64,000 nt of DNA from Nocardia sp. XZ_19_385 (GTDB lineage Bacteria > Actinomycetota > Actinomycetes > Mycobacteriales > Mycobacteriaceae). Below the pieces are notes generated by a model. The model was not told where the DNA came from. It ran no database searches and worked only from the letters and a program-made list of their open reading frames with translations. This document shows positions 37,399-46,118 of this stretch, piece after piece (positions within the stretch are counted from its first letter, which is position 1; each line of letters starts with the position of its first letter). The stretch covers positions 310,001 to 374,000 of the forward strand of contig NZ_JACVEE010000001.1 of NCBI RefSeq assembly GCF_015355755.1, written 5' to 3'. The position numbers and the translations under genes are program-made.

Positions 37399-39710
37399 AC
37401 CCGCGCAGTGTCGAGCGCGATGTCGTTGGGCCGCACCGGAATCCGGGGCAGATCCAGTCCGGTGGCGGCACGCAGCGCGTTCAGGATGGCGGGGGTGGAG
37501 GACAGCGTGGGCGGTTCGCCGACCCCGTTGAGTCCGTACGGCGAATCCGGGTGCGGGAACTCGAACATTGTGATCGGCATCGGTGGCACGTCGAGAATCG
37601 TCGGGATCAGGTAGTCTGTGAAGGACGGGTTGCGCACCCGCCCGAGCTCGTCGACGACGATCTCTTCCATCAGCGCCAAACCCAGGCCCTGTGCGCTGCC
37701 GCCCTCGATCTGGCCTTCGACGGCCAGCGGATTCATGGCCTTGCCGACATCCTGGGCTACCGCCAGTTCGACGACGCGCACGAGTCCGAGGTCGACATCG
37801 ACGTCGACCACGGCGCGGTGCGCGCAGAACGCGAACGCGATGTGCGCATTGCCCTGGCCCCGTTCGGGATCGATTCCCTCGGTGGGCCGGTGGTGGTATT
37901 CGCAGACTTCTTCCAAGGTGTCCGCGCCGACCACATCGGCGATCGACGCCACCACCGTGCCGGTGAGCGCGTCGACGATCGCGTCGCCGCCGAGGGCAAG
38001 CCCGGTGGCGTTGCGGCCGAGCGCCTTTCCGGCTCGGCCCAGCACTTCGCGCGCGAGTTGACGGCAGGCGCCTTGCACCGCGCCGCTGGACATCCAGGTC
38101 ATCCGGGATGCCGACGCGGAGCCCGCATCGCCGATCTGGGTGTCGGCGGGCAGGACCACCACCCGGGTGACGCCGAGTTCGGTCGTGGCGATCTGCGACT
38201 GCACGGTGGTGATCCCCTGCCCGCATTCCGCGGCCGCGGTGTGGATCGACACGACAGGTGCGCCGGCCGCGATCGTGAGGGTCACGCGCGCCGTGGAGAT
38301 GTCGTCGACCCCGCCGGAGTAGCCGATTGCCTTGACGCCCACCGCGTATCCGACGCCGCGGCGAATGCCCTCCCCGCGCGTCGTATTGCCGACACCGCCG
38401 GGCAGCGTGCGCGGATCACCCGATGCCGCACCCGTGGGCATCGGCCGCTCGCGCAGCGCCTCGAGCAGTTCACGAACCGGGGCGGGTCCGTCCACGGCCT
38501 GGCCGGTCGGCAGGATCGTCCCGGTGGTCATCGCGTTCCGCAGCCGCAGTTCCAGCGGATCCATCCCGAGCTCGCGGGCGAGCTTGTCCATGTTGGACTC
38601 ACAGCCGTAGGCCGACTGCACCGCGCCGAACCCGCGCATCGCACCGCACGGCGGGTTGTTGCTGTACACAGCCAAGCCGTCGATCTCCGCGTGCGGGACC
38701 TCGTAGGCCCCGGCCACGAAATACGACGCGTTCGCGATCACGACCGGCGAGGTGGAGGTGTAGGCGCCGCCGTCGAATATCAAGCGCGCCTTGACGTAGA
38801 CGAGTTTGCCGGCGCGGGTGGCGCCGTGTTCGAAGCGCATCTTCGCGGGATGGCGGTGCACGTGCCCGAAGAAGGATTCGTAGCGGTTGTACATCATCTT
38901 CACCGGCTTGCCGAGGCGCAGCGCCAGCATGCAGGCGTGGACGTGCACCGAGAGGTCCTCGCGGCCGCCGAACGCGCCGCCGACACCGGCCATCGTCAGC
39001 CGGACCTTGTTCAGTGGCAGCGCCAGGCATGGCGCGATCTGTTCGAGGTCCTTGTGCAACCACTGGGAGGAGACGTAGAGCTCGACTCCGCCGTCCGGTG
39101 TCGGGACGGCCAGACCCGATTCGGGGCCGAGGAAGGCCGGATCCTGCATGCCCACCTCGTAGTCGCCGACGACAACGACTTCGGCTTCCGCGCGGGCCTG
39201 CCGCATATCGCCGTGCCGAATCTTGACGTGCCGCACCAGATTCGAGCCCTCGTGCAGGGAACGGGTGCCCTCCTCGAGGGCGCGCTCGGAATCGGTGACC
39301 GGCTCCAGCGGTTCGTACTCGACCGCGACCAATTCGGCTGCTCGCCGCGCGATTTCGGGGTCGGCCGCCGCTACCAGCGCTACCGCCTCACCCTGATACC
39401 GGACCTGGTCGATGGCGAGGACGGGCTGGTCCGCGATCTTCATCCCGTAGGTCTTCGCCCCCGGAACATCCTCGTGGGTCAGCACCGCGTAGACGCCGTC
39501 GAGCGCCAGCGCCTTGCTGGTGTCGATCGACCGAATCCGCGCTGCCGCATGCGGACTGCGCACTGTCGTCGCCCACACCATGCCGTCGATCCACAGATCC
39601 GAGGAGTAGGCGAACTCGCCGGTGACCTTGAGCGTGCCGTCCGGGCGGAGCGCACTGGCGCCGACGCCCTTGCCCTGCTGTGTCTGCGCGCCTTGCACCA
39701 GGGTTGTCAT
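37392..39710 (-). CDS. Molybdenum hydroxylase large subunit (xanthine dehydrogenase family)
   Basis: A 772-residue molybdopterin-binding subunit. Motifs include GVGGAFGGREDLS, PPCGAMRGFGAVQSAYGCE, AAECGQGITTVQSQIA, and GLNGVGEPPTLSSTPAI, whose glutamate is the catalytic base in this family. It hydroxylates N-heteroaromatic rings. The FAD and iron-sulfur subunits are encoded about 11 kb away on the opposite strand (50564-51912), an unusual split for one enzyme. It is divergent from a LacI regulator whose gap contains a perfect palindrome. Confidence 0.92.
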   Translation of the reverse strand: MTTLVQGAQTQQGKGVGASALRPDGTLKVTGEFAYSSDLWIDGMVWATTVRSPHAAARIRSIDTSKALALDGVYAVLTHEDVPGAKTYGMKIADQPVLAIDQVRYQGEAVALVAAADPEIARRAAELVAVEYEPLEPVTDSERALEEGTRSLHEGSNLVRHVKIRHGDMRQARAEAEVVVVGDYEVGMQDPAFLGPESGLAVPTPDGGVELYVSSQWLHKDLEQIAPCLALPLNKVRLTMAGVGGAFGGREDLSVHVHACMLALRLGKPVKMMYNRYESFFGHVHRHPAKMRFEHGATRAGKLVYVKARLIFDGGAYTSTSPVVIANASYFVAGAYEVPHAEIDGLAVYSNNPPCGAMRGFGAVQSAYGCESNMDKLARELGMDPLELRLRNAMTTGTILPTGQAVDGPAPVRELLEALRERPMPTGAASGDPRTLPGGVGNTTRGEGIRRGVGYAVGVKAIGYSGGVDDISTARVTLTIAAGAPVVSIHTAAAECGQGITTVQSQIATTELGVTRVVVLPADTQIGDAGSASASRMTWMSSGAVQGACRQLAREVLGRAGKALGRNATGLALGGDAIVDALTGTVVASIADVVGADTLEEVCEYHHRPTEGIDPERGQGNAHIAFAFCAHRAVVDVDVDLGLVRVVELAVAQDVGKAMNPLAVEGQIEGGSAQGLGLALMEEIVVDELGRVRNPSFTDYLIPTILDVPPMPITMFEFPHPDSPYGLNGVGEPPTLSSTPAILNALRAATGLDLPRIPVRPNDIALDTARVC

Positions 39711-39903
39711 CGTGACCTCCGGACCGATCGCGGGCCGAGGGCGGCGGATCGAGGCGTAGCGGGTGCTCTACTCATGAGCTGACTCCTTGGAACTGCGGCG
39801 TTTTCGAGACGCCGGTGGCTGTCGAGGCCGCCAGTCCATTCCCACCCGGTCGCCGCGTGTACCACGCGGCAGTCGGCACATTCCCGACCAGAGCCCGCGC
39901 TGA

Positions 39904-39919
39904 GTCTACACGTGTAGAC
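39904..39919. promoter_or_regulatory. LacI-type operator, perfect 16-bp palindrome
   Basis: GTCTACACGTGTAGAC is identical to its reverse complement, with the central CG step typical of LacI-family operators. It lies 37 bases before the lacI-type GTG start and about 193 bases before the divergent molybdenum hydroxylase gene, so one site could govern both. The rest of this 246-base gap shows no other feature. Confidence 0.7.
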
Positions 39920-39956
39920 ACCGTCTGGCCAGGGCCCGAGCCCGTACGCTTGGTTC

Positions 39957-40967
39957 GTGCAACGGACCACTCGCAACGATGTCGCCCGGCTGGCGGGCAC
40001 CTCACCGGCCGTGGTGAGTTACGTGATCAACAACGGCCCCCGCCCGGTCGCGGCCGCGACCCGGGACAAGGTGCTGGCGGCCATCGCGGAGCTGAACTAC
40101 CAGCCGAACCTGATGGCGCGGGCCCTGCGTTCGACGCGCAGCAACACGATCGGGCTGGTCGTTCCCGACAGCAGCGAGGGCTTCTTCACCGAGCTGGTGC
40201 GTGCCGTGGAACGAGCGGCTTTCGCCGACGGTTCGCTTGTGCTGCTGGGCAATTCGGGCTATTCGCAGGACCAGGAGAACCGGTACGCGCGCACACTGGC
40301 CGGTTTTCAGGTCAACGGCCTGCTGCTGGTGCGCTCCGAGGTCGACGGGCAGCGCAGCGCGAGCGCCGATTTCGGTGTGCCCGTGGTCTATCTGAACTAT
40401 CGAGCGCCGCGCAGCGCCGACGCGACGTCGGTGACGCTGGCCAACCGGCACGGCGGACGACTGGCCGCGGAGCATCTACTCGAGCATTCCTATCGCCGAA
40501 TCGGTTGTCTCACAGGCACATCTCGATCCGGCCCGGTGGCGGAGCGGGCGCGCGGCTGGGCGGAAGGGATCCGAGCCGCCGGGGGCGACCCCTCGTCCGT
40601 GGTGCACACCGGGCTGGACCGGCGGACGTCGCGCGAGCAGGTCGCAGCGTGGCTGCGACAAGCTGACCGGCCGGACGCCATCTTCGCCGCCGCGGACGGC
40701 CTAGCCCTCGATGTGCTTGCCGCAGCGCAGGAATCAGGCCTGCGGGTTCCGGACGATCTGGCCGTGGTGGGGTTCGGCGCGACCCAGCCCGCCGCGCACA
40801 GCTGGCCGCCGCTGACGACAGTCGGCCGGTCGTTCGACGACTTCGGCCGGGCGGCGGTGTCGACTCTGGAGGCGGTGCGGGCGGCGGACGCACGTCAGCC
40901 CGACCACACGCTCACGGTGCAACTGATCCGCAGGCACAGCTGCGGATGCCCGAAAGATTGCATGTAA
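39957..40967 (+). CDS. LacI family transcriptional regulator
   Basis: 336 residues from GTG 39957. The N-terminal DNA-binding domain is NDVARLAGTSPAVVSYVINNGPRPVAAATRDKV, with the hinge helix LMARALRS. A periplasmic-binding-protein-like sensor domain follows (NTIGLVVPDSSEGFF, GVPVVYLNY, IFAAADGLALDVL, VVGFGAT). Such proteins release DNA on binding a sugar or nucleobase; PurR is a precedent for purines, which fits the cluster. The end overlaps an ATTGCATGTAAT site. Confidence 0.92.
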   Translation: MQRTTRNDVARLAGTSPAVVSYVINNGPRPVAAATRDKVLAAIAELNYQPNLMARALRSTRSNTIGLVVPDSSEGFFTELVRAVERAAFADGSLVLLGNSGYSQDQENRYARTLAGFQVNGLLLVRSEVDGQRSASADFGVPVVYLNYRAPRSADATSVTLANRHGGRLAAEHLLEHSYRRIGCLTGTSRSGPVAERARGWAEGIRAAGGDPSSVVHTGLDRRTSREQVAAWLRQADRPDAIFAAADGLALDVLAAAQESGLRVPDDLAVVGFGATQPAAHSWPPLTTVGRSFDDFGRAAVSTLEAVRAADARQPDHTLTVQLIRRHSCGCPKDCM

Positions 40968-40969
40968 TA
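40956..40969. promoter_or_regulatory. Candidate GntR operator, copy 1
   Basis: GATTGCATGTAATA overlaps the lacI stop codon and lies about 35 bases before the GntR start. It shares a 12-base near-palindrome, ATTGCATGTAAT, with the site at 42939. GntR-FCD operators are typically short AT-flanked palindromes of this kind, so autoregulation is likely. Confidence 0.6.
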
Positions 40970-41003
40970 TGGCGATGTTGACGCACAAGGAGGCGCCCCC
41001 GCC

Positions 41004-41795
41004 ATGTCAGAGTCGCCAATTCTGCAGAGCATCTCTTCCGGCGAACTGCTCACCGACCGCACATACGAGGCCCTCAAAACCGCGATTCTCCGTAACCAAT
41101 TACCCCCGGGCACAGCGCTGAGCGTGCCCGAACTCGCCCGGCAGCTCAATGTCAGCCGCACGCCGGTGCGCGAAGCGGTGCAGCGACTGATCTACGAAGG
41201 ATTGGCCAACCACGTGTCGCGCCGCGGGGCCGAGGTCAGCAAAGTCGACATCGCCGACTTGCGGGAACTCTATGTGGTGCGGGAAATGCTGGAGGGGCTC
41301 GCCGCGCGCTTGGCGACCGCGCGTCTGGACGCGGCGGGCTTGACCGCGTTGCGGGAGATCCTCGCCGAGCACGAGCGGGTCCTCGGCAGCGGCACCGATC
41401 ACGCCGCGCACGTCGAACTGGATATCCGTTTCCATCGCACCGTGCGCGAAATAGCCGCCAACCCCCACCTCACGGCGACCTTGGAACCCATTGCCGGGCG
41501 GTCACATCTGGCGCTGCATTCGCTGTGGCGCAGCGTGGACGCACCCCGATTCGCGCTGGACGAACATATTCAGATCGTCGAAGCCATGGCCACCGGCGAC
41601 CCGGAGTACGCCGAGACGGTGGCGCAACGCCATATCTCCCGGCTGCGAGTGCGGTTGTCACAGGCGACGACCCGGGAGGATATGACCGGCGATGCCCCAC
41701 GGCGCCGGGAGTTCTCCCTGCTCGCCGGCGACGCAACGCCAGAGGGACCCCAGCGGCGCGAAAAGTACCGCGCCCCACTGGAGTCCCCCCGCTAG
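41004..41795 (+). CDS. GntR family regulator (FCD domain)
   Basis: 263 residues from ATG 41004, with AAGGAGG upstream. The winged helix is TYEALKTAILRNQLPPGTALSVPELARQLNVSRTPVREAVQRLIYEGL. An FCD helical domain with metal-binding histidines follows (ELDIRFHRTV, ALDEHIQIV, QRHISRL). FCD regulators bind small acids. The tail after about residue 220 is extra and charged. Matching palindromes at its own promoter and upstream of two hydrolase genes indicate a local regulon. Confidence 0.9.
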   Translation: MSESPILQSISSGELLTDRTYEALKTAILRNQLPPGTALSVPELARQLNVSRTPVREAVQRLIYEGLANHVSRRGAEVSKVDIADLRELYVVREMLEGLAARLATARLDAAGLTALREILAEHERVLGSGTDHAAHVELDIRFHRTVREIAANPHLTATLEPIAGRSHLALHSLWRSVDAPRFALDEHIQIVEAMATGDPEYAETVAQRHISRLRVRLSQATTREDMTGDAPRRREFSLLAGDATPEGPQRREKYRAPLESPR

Positions 41796-41798
41796 CGG

Positions 41799-42794
41799 TT
41801 ACTTCGCGGCGTCCAGCGCCGCCTCCTCGGCCCAGGCCGACGGGGTGTATCCGCTGTAGTGATCGGCGTGCGAGTTCGTCGCCGAGGCCTGCGTGATCTC
41901 ACCGCGCAGGTAGGCCTCCGCCTCGGCCTGATCCTTCGGCGGCGGGGTCGGGGCCAGCCCGAGCAGTTTCGCCATGTTGTTGCCCAGGTAGCCCTCGAGG
42001 TCGTCCTCGGACAGGTCCAGCCCCTGCGGGGGCTTGTGGCACAACACTTCCAGTTCCCGCGCCCACATGCCGGGCTCGTTCGGCGGCGAATCGGTGCCGA
42101 AGACCATCTTGCTCTTCTTCATCTCCTTCGCGAATTCCACGATCCGAGATTGCAGCAGCCAGCCGGATTCACCGATGACATTCGTCGAGTCCTGGATCAT
42201 CCAGAACGCCTCGAAACAGTAGACGCCACCGGTCTGAATGCCGAAGTGCCCCAGGATGAAATTCACGCCGGGGAACTCGCGGATGATCGGATAGAACTGC
42301 GTCGGAATCGAGTACGGGCCGTCACCGGTGTGGATCAGCACCGTGACCCCCAGCTCGTCGCAGACGCGCAGCGCGGGACGCAACCAGTCCAGGGCCCGGT
42401 CCGGGCGGTAGGAGTGCATGTTGGCGTGCAGCTTCATCATTTTGTAGCCGTGTTCACGCACGTGGAAAGCCAATTCGGCGGCGCCGTACTCCGGGCCGAA
42501 ACGCGGGTTGTAGATGAAGTTCCCGACGAAGCGGTCCGGGTACTTCTGCACCAGCGAGGTCACGTAGGCCTGATAGTCGCGAATGCCCTCACGGCCGGTG
42601 CGATTTCCCTCCCGCCAGGCGGTGTTTCCCGGCGGCGGCATGATGCAGCTGACGTCGACGCGGCGCGGTTTGCCGTTGATCCAGAACGGTCCGTCCATCA
42701 TTTCCAGGGTGCGTTCGCCGGTGAATGGCTCGCCGGTATGCCGCCATGCTTCGTCGACGAGATTCGTCGGGTGGACATGGGTATCGATGATCAT
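41799..42794 (-). CDS. Amidohydrolase-2 family metal-dependent hydrolase/decarboxylase (ACMSD-like)
   Basis: A 331-residue TIM-barrel protein. The metal site is DTHVH at the N-terminus, with KLHANMH, VLIHTGD, ILGHFG and the catalytic aspartate in VFGTDSPP. This branch includes ACMSD, resorcylate and isoorotate decarboxylases, so non-oxidative decarboxylation is as likely as hydrolysis. It is transcribed towards the GntR gene from the regulatory gap at 42795-43202, which holds two candidate GntR sites. Confidence 0.85.
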   Translation of the reverse strand: MIIDTHVHPTNLVDEAWRHTGEPFTGERTLEMMDGPFWINGKPRRVDVSCIMPPPGNTAWREGNRTGREGIRDYQAYVTSLVQKYPDRFVGNFIYNPRFGPEYGAAELAFHVREHGYKMMKLHANMHSYRPDRALDWLRPALRVCDELGVTVLIHTGDGPYSIPTQFYPIIREFPGVNFILGHFGIQTGGVYCFEAFWMIQDSTNVIGESGWLLQSRIVEFAKEMKKSKMVFGTDSPPNEPGMWARELEVLCHKPPQGLDLSEDDLEGYLGNNMAKLLGLAPTPPPKDQAEAEAYLRGEITQASATNSHADHYSGYTPSAWAEEAALDAAK

Positions 42795-42938
42795 TTGCGA
42801 TTCTCCTCGATCAGGTCGGAAATAGATCCCCGGCCGCGAATCACCGCACCTACGGGCCGCGGATCACACCGCGGCGGGCCGGCCCGACTGCCGGCTCGAT
42901 GAGACCGAGTTCAGCACAGCCGAATCCGCGTGTCAACG

Positions 42939-42952
42939 GATTGCATGTAATC
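42939..42952. promoter_or_regulatory. Candidate GntR operator, copy 2
   Basis: GATTGCATGTAATC carries the same 12-base core as the site before gntR. It is palindromic except for one central pair. It lies in the 408-base divergent gap between the two hydrolase genes, 145 bases from the ACMSD-like start. Confidence 0.65.
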
Positions 42953-43034
42953 CTTGCGAGCCTCGTTCCGCGATCTGACCTGGTCAGGTGGCATTCTGCT
43001 CGGGCCAAGGTTTTCAGAACGATCCAACTGAGGG

Positions 43035-43069
43035 TTGACAACGGCTGGGCCTAGCCGTTTACATGTATC
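43035..43069 (+). promoter_or_regulatory. Sigma-70-type promoter overlapped by a third GntR-like site
   Basis: TTGACA (43035-43040) is a consensus -35 box. Seventeen bases later TTTACA (43058-43063) can serve as -10. The -10 region runs into TTTACATGTATC, a relative of the ATTGCATGTAAT sites. A repressor bound here would block transcription of the 43203-54427 genes. Confidence 0.55.
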
Positions 43070-43202
43070 CGTGACCACGGCATGTGTGCCAGGTCACACT
43101 GCCGGTGACCTCCCGCTCCTGGGTTAAACCGTTCGGCACGCGCCAGGCCTTGCCCTGGCCCGGGGAGATATCTCCCCCTACGCCAACGGATTTGAGGCGG
43201 CT
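43070..43202 (+). other. Structured 5' leader with three inverted repeats
   Basis: Between the promoter and the hydrolase start lie GGTCAC/GTGACC (43092-43110, loop of 7), GCCAGG/CCTGGC (43142-43159, loop of 6) and the perfect palindrome GGGGAGATATCTCCCC (43162-43177). The spacing would allow a folded leader RNA near the ribosome-binding site. It matches no riboswitch class that I recognise. Confidence 0.4.
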
Positions 43203-44636
43203 ATGCCGCCCGGGAAGGCAGCGGCGGCCATGACACCTCCACTCCCCCAGCACTGCGATCTCCTACTCACCGGCGGAACCGTGATCACGGTCGACGACGC
43301 GCGAACCGTGCACGAACCGGGGGCCGTCGCCATCACCGGTTCACGGATCGTCGCGGTCGGTTCGTGCGCCGAACTCGCCGAATGGCACGCCGATACCGTC
43401 ATCGATTGCACAGGCCGGGCGGTGCTGCCCGGCTTCGTCGACGGCCACAATCACCTGTACCAGGCCTTGGCCCGCGGCCTGGGCGAGGGCATGTCGATCG
43501 TGCCCTGGCTGTGCGAGTTCATGTGGCCCTACTCCATCGCTATGACCTTCGAGGCCGCGGTAGCCGCCGCGCGCCTCGGTGTGGTCGAAGCGCTCCGGGC
43601 GGGCACCACCACCATCATCGACAATCACTACGCCCCAAGCGATTTGCTCACCACACTCGCCGTCGCCGACGTGATCGAGAAGGCGGGGCTGCGCGGCGTC
43701 GTCGCCCGGGGTGTGATCGGCGACCGTACCGAGATCGCCGCCCGGCGCGGTCAGCCCCAGGGGCTGTTCCGGTACAGCGCCGCCGACGAACTCGCCATGA
43801 CCCGGGAGGCCGTGCAACATCGGCCCAAAGGCTCGAAGGTCGAAATATGGCCCGCGCCACTGAATCTCACCTATGTGGATCAGGATCTGGTCCGCGGCTG
43901 CGTCGAACTCGCCGCGGAGTACGACACCAAATGGCACACCCACTGCTGCGAGAGCAGCAAAGACCCGCAGAGCTACTTCGAGGCCTATGGCGTCCGCCCG
44001 GTCGAATGGCTGGCCAAGGAAGGCTTGCTCGACGAGCGCGCGACGCTGGCCCACGCCATCTGGCTCGATGACTACGAGATCGAGCAGGTCGGCGCGGCCG
44101 GGGCGGGTGTCGCACACAATCCGGCATCGAACGCCTACCTCGCGTCGGGCACGATCCGGCTGCGCGAGCTGCGAAACAGCGGTGCGGCAGTGTCTTTGGG
44201 CAGCGACGGCCCCAGTTGCGGGCACCGGCAGGATCTTTTCGAAGCCATGAAGCTGTCGATCTTCGCCCAGCGGCTGACCACCTTGGACCCGACGGTGTGC
44301 CGCGCCGAGGACGCACTCGAGCTCGCCACCCGCGAGGGCGCCCGCTACGCCGGTATCGACGCCGGTGTGCTCGAGCCCGGCCGGCTGGCCGACGTCATCG
44401 TCGTCGATTTCGACCGGCCGCACCTGCGCCCGCTCCACCGTGCGGTGAGCTCGCTGGTCTACGCGGCGCGTGGCTCGGATGTCGAGATCACGATCGTCGG
44501 CGGTCAGATCGTCTACCGCGACGGACGGTGCCTGTTCATCGACCAGGACGCGGCGGCCGAACAGGCCGAATACCAAGCCGGACAACTGATCTCGCGCGCG
44601 GGCATGTCCGGCCTGCGCATGCCCTGGTCGCACTGA
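43203..44636 (+). CDS. Amidohydrolase-family deaminase (AtzA/SsnA/8-oxoguanine deaminase-like)
   Basis: A 477-residue protein of the cytosine/guanine-deaminase-like amidohydrolases. Metal ligands lie in VDGHNHLYQALARG, WHTHCCES, the LAHAIWLDD histidine, and SLGSDGPSCG with its aspartate. HNHLYQ resembles the 8-oxoguanine deaminase branch, and NCS2 nucleobase permeases follow directly, supporting a purine-like or pterin-like amine as substrate. GAGG precedes ATG 43203; ATG 43230 is an alternative. Confidence 0.85.
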   Translation: MPPGKAAAAMTPPLPQHCDLLLTGGTVITVDDARTVHEPGAVAITGSRIVAVGSCAELAEWHADTVIDCTGRAVLPGFVDGHNHLYQALARGLGEGMSIVPWLCEFMWPYSIAMTFEAAVAAARLGVVEALRAGTTTIIDNHYAPSDLLTTLAVADVIEKAGLRGVVARGVIGDRTEIAARRGQPQGLFRYSAADELAMTREAVQHRPKGSKVEIWPAPLNLTYVDQDLVRGCVELAAEYDTKWHTHCCESSKDPQSYFEAYGVRPVEWLAKEGLLDERATLAHAIWLDDYEIEQVGAAGAGVAHNPASNAYLASGTIRLRELRNSGAAVSLGSDGPSCGHRQDLFEAMKLSIFAQRLTTLDPTVCRAEDALELATREGARYAGIDAGVLEPGRLADVIVVDFDRPHLRPLHRAVSSLVYAARGSDVEITIVGGQIVYRDGRCLFIDQDAAAEQAEYQAGQLISRAGMSGLRMPWSH

Positions 44637-44708
44637 CCCGATCCCCGCACGGCCGCGGCCCGGCCCGCTCCCGACTCATCCCACCGCACCGCCGGCCCAG
44701 GAGTAGTT

Positions 44709-46112
44709 ATGAAAATCTTCACCCGACCACGAAGCCGGTCGGTAACCCCGAAAGACCCCGTCGATTCGATTCCGCCGGTGCGGCACCTGATTCCGCTCGG
44801 CCTGCAGCATGTGATCGTCGCCTACTCCGGCATGGTCACCTTGCCGCTGGTCATCGGATTGGGCATCGGATTGTCTCCGGCGCAGATCACGACACTGGTC
44901 ACGGCGAACGTCTTCGTCAGTGGCCTGGCGACGCTGCTACAGACCCTGGGCCTGTTCAATGTCGGCGTCCGGCTGCCGATCGTGATGGGCTCCACCTTCA
45001 CCGGCATCACTCCCGCGATCATCGTGGGCAAAGAGTCCGGCTTGCCCGCCGTGTTCGGCGCGACCATCGTGGTCGGGCTCATCACCTGGCTGGTCGCACC
45101 CTGGTTCGCCCAGTTGACACGGTATTTCCCACCGATCGTGACCGGGACGACCATCGCGATCATCGGGTTCTCACTACTGCCCAAGACGGCGAACATGATC
45201 GCGGGTTCCGCGTCGGCGGCCGACCACGGCTCACCCAAACGCTTGTTGCTCGCGGGCGCCACCATCGTGCTCGTGGTGGTCCTGGAACGGGTCATGCGTC
45301 CCGCCATCGGCCGATTCGCGATCCTCATCGCACTCGCCGCCGGAACCTTGGCGGCCTGGCCGCTCGGGTTGACCAACTTCTCCGCCACCAAGGACGCGCC
45401 GATATTCGGTGTCGTGGAACCGTTTTCGTTCGGTACGCCGACTTTCGTCCTGTCCGCGATCCTTCCGATGCTCATCGTGCAGGTGGTCAACATGGTGGAG
45501 TCGACGGGTGACACCTTGGCCGTCGGCCAGGTGGTCGGCCGGAAGGTCGGGCCGACCGACATCGCCCGCGCGTTGCGCGCCGACGGGGTGGGCACCGCGC
45601 TCGCCGGGGTGTTCAGCAGCTTCCCGTTCGTCACCTTCGGCGGCAATGTCGGGCTGGTCAGCATCACCCGGGTGATGAGCCGATACGTCGTGGCCACGGC
45701 CGGCGTGATTCTGGTGCTCATCGGTTTGATGCCCAAGCTCGGTGCGGTGATCGCCTCACTGCCCGGACCGGTCCTCGGCGGTATCGGCGTGGTCATGTTC
45801 GGCACCCTGGGCGCGATCGGCGTCAAGCTGATGCTGGGGGCTGATTTCAGCAATCCCCGCAATCACCTCGTCGTCGCCATCGCGTTCGGTTTCGGGCTCA
45901 TCCCGGTGGGAGCACCGGACTTCTACGACCAGCTACCCGGTCCGCTGCAGACGGTGCTGTCCAGTGGTATCGCGGCCGGTGGTATCGCCGCATTCCTGCT
46001 CAACCTGTTGCTCAATGGCGTTGAGCCAGACCAAGATCCGCAACCGGTCGAGGATGACGAGCGCCTGACCGCCGACCCTGTCAACCAGGCCGACCCGCAG
46101 GCTGCGAGCTGA
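44709..46112 (+). CDS. NCS2 nucleobase permease (UraA/XanP type), first copy
   Basis: A 467-residue, 14-helix nucleobase:cation symporter-2. Family signatures are PLGLQHVIVAYSG near the N-terminus, the substrate-helix region GVVMFGTLGAIGVKLM, and VESTGDTLAVGQVVGRKVGPTDIARALRADGVGT, whose acidic residue and Q/N set specificity. VESTGD is seen in xanthine/urate carriers. It begins 72 bases after the hydrolase with GGAG upstream and probably imports the substrate of the pathway. Confidence 0.92.
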   Translation: MKIFTRPRSRSVTPKDPVDSIPPVRHLIPLGLQHVIVAYSGMVTLPLVIGLGIGLSPAQITTLVTANVFVSGLATLLQTLGLFNVGVRLPIVMGSTFTGITPAIIVGKESGLPAVFGATIVVGLITWLVAPWFAQLTRYFPPIVTGTTIAIIGFSLLPKTANMIAGSASAADHGSPKRLLLAGATIVLVVVLERVMRPAIGRFAILIALAAGTLAAWPLGLTNFSATKDAPIFGVVEPFSFGTPTFVLSAILPMLIVQVVNMVESTGDTLAVGQVVGRKVGPTDIARALRADGVGTALAGVFSSFPFVTFGGNVGLVSITRVMSRYVVATAGVILVLIGLMPKLGAVIASLPGPVLGGIGVVMFGTLGAIGVKLMLGADFSNPRNHLVVAIAFGFGLIPVGAPDFYDQLPGPLQTVLSSGIAAGGIAAFLLNLLLNGVEPDQDPQPVEDDERLTADPVNQADPQAAS

Positions 46113-46118
46113 AATGCC

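Noticed and set aside
37221..39782. An 853-codon open frame on the plus strand
   Set aside because: It is antisense to the molybdenum hydroxylase large subunit and MocA gene; the composition is low-complexity and without motifs.
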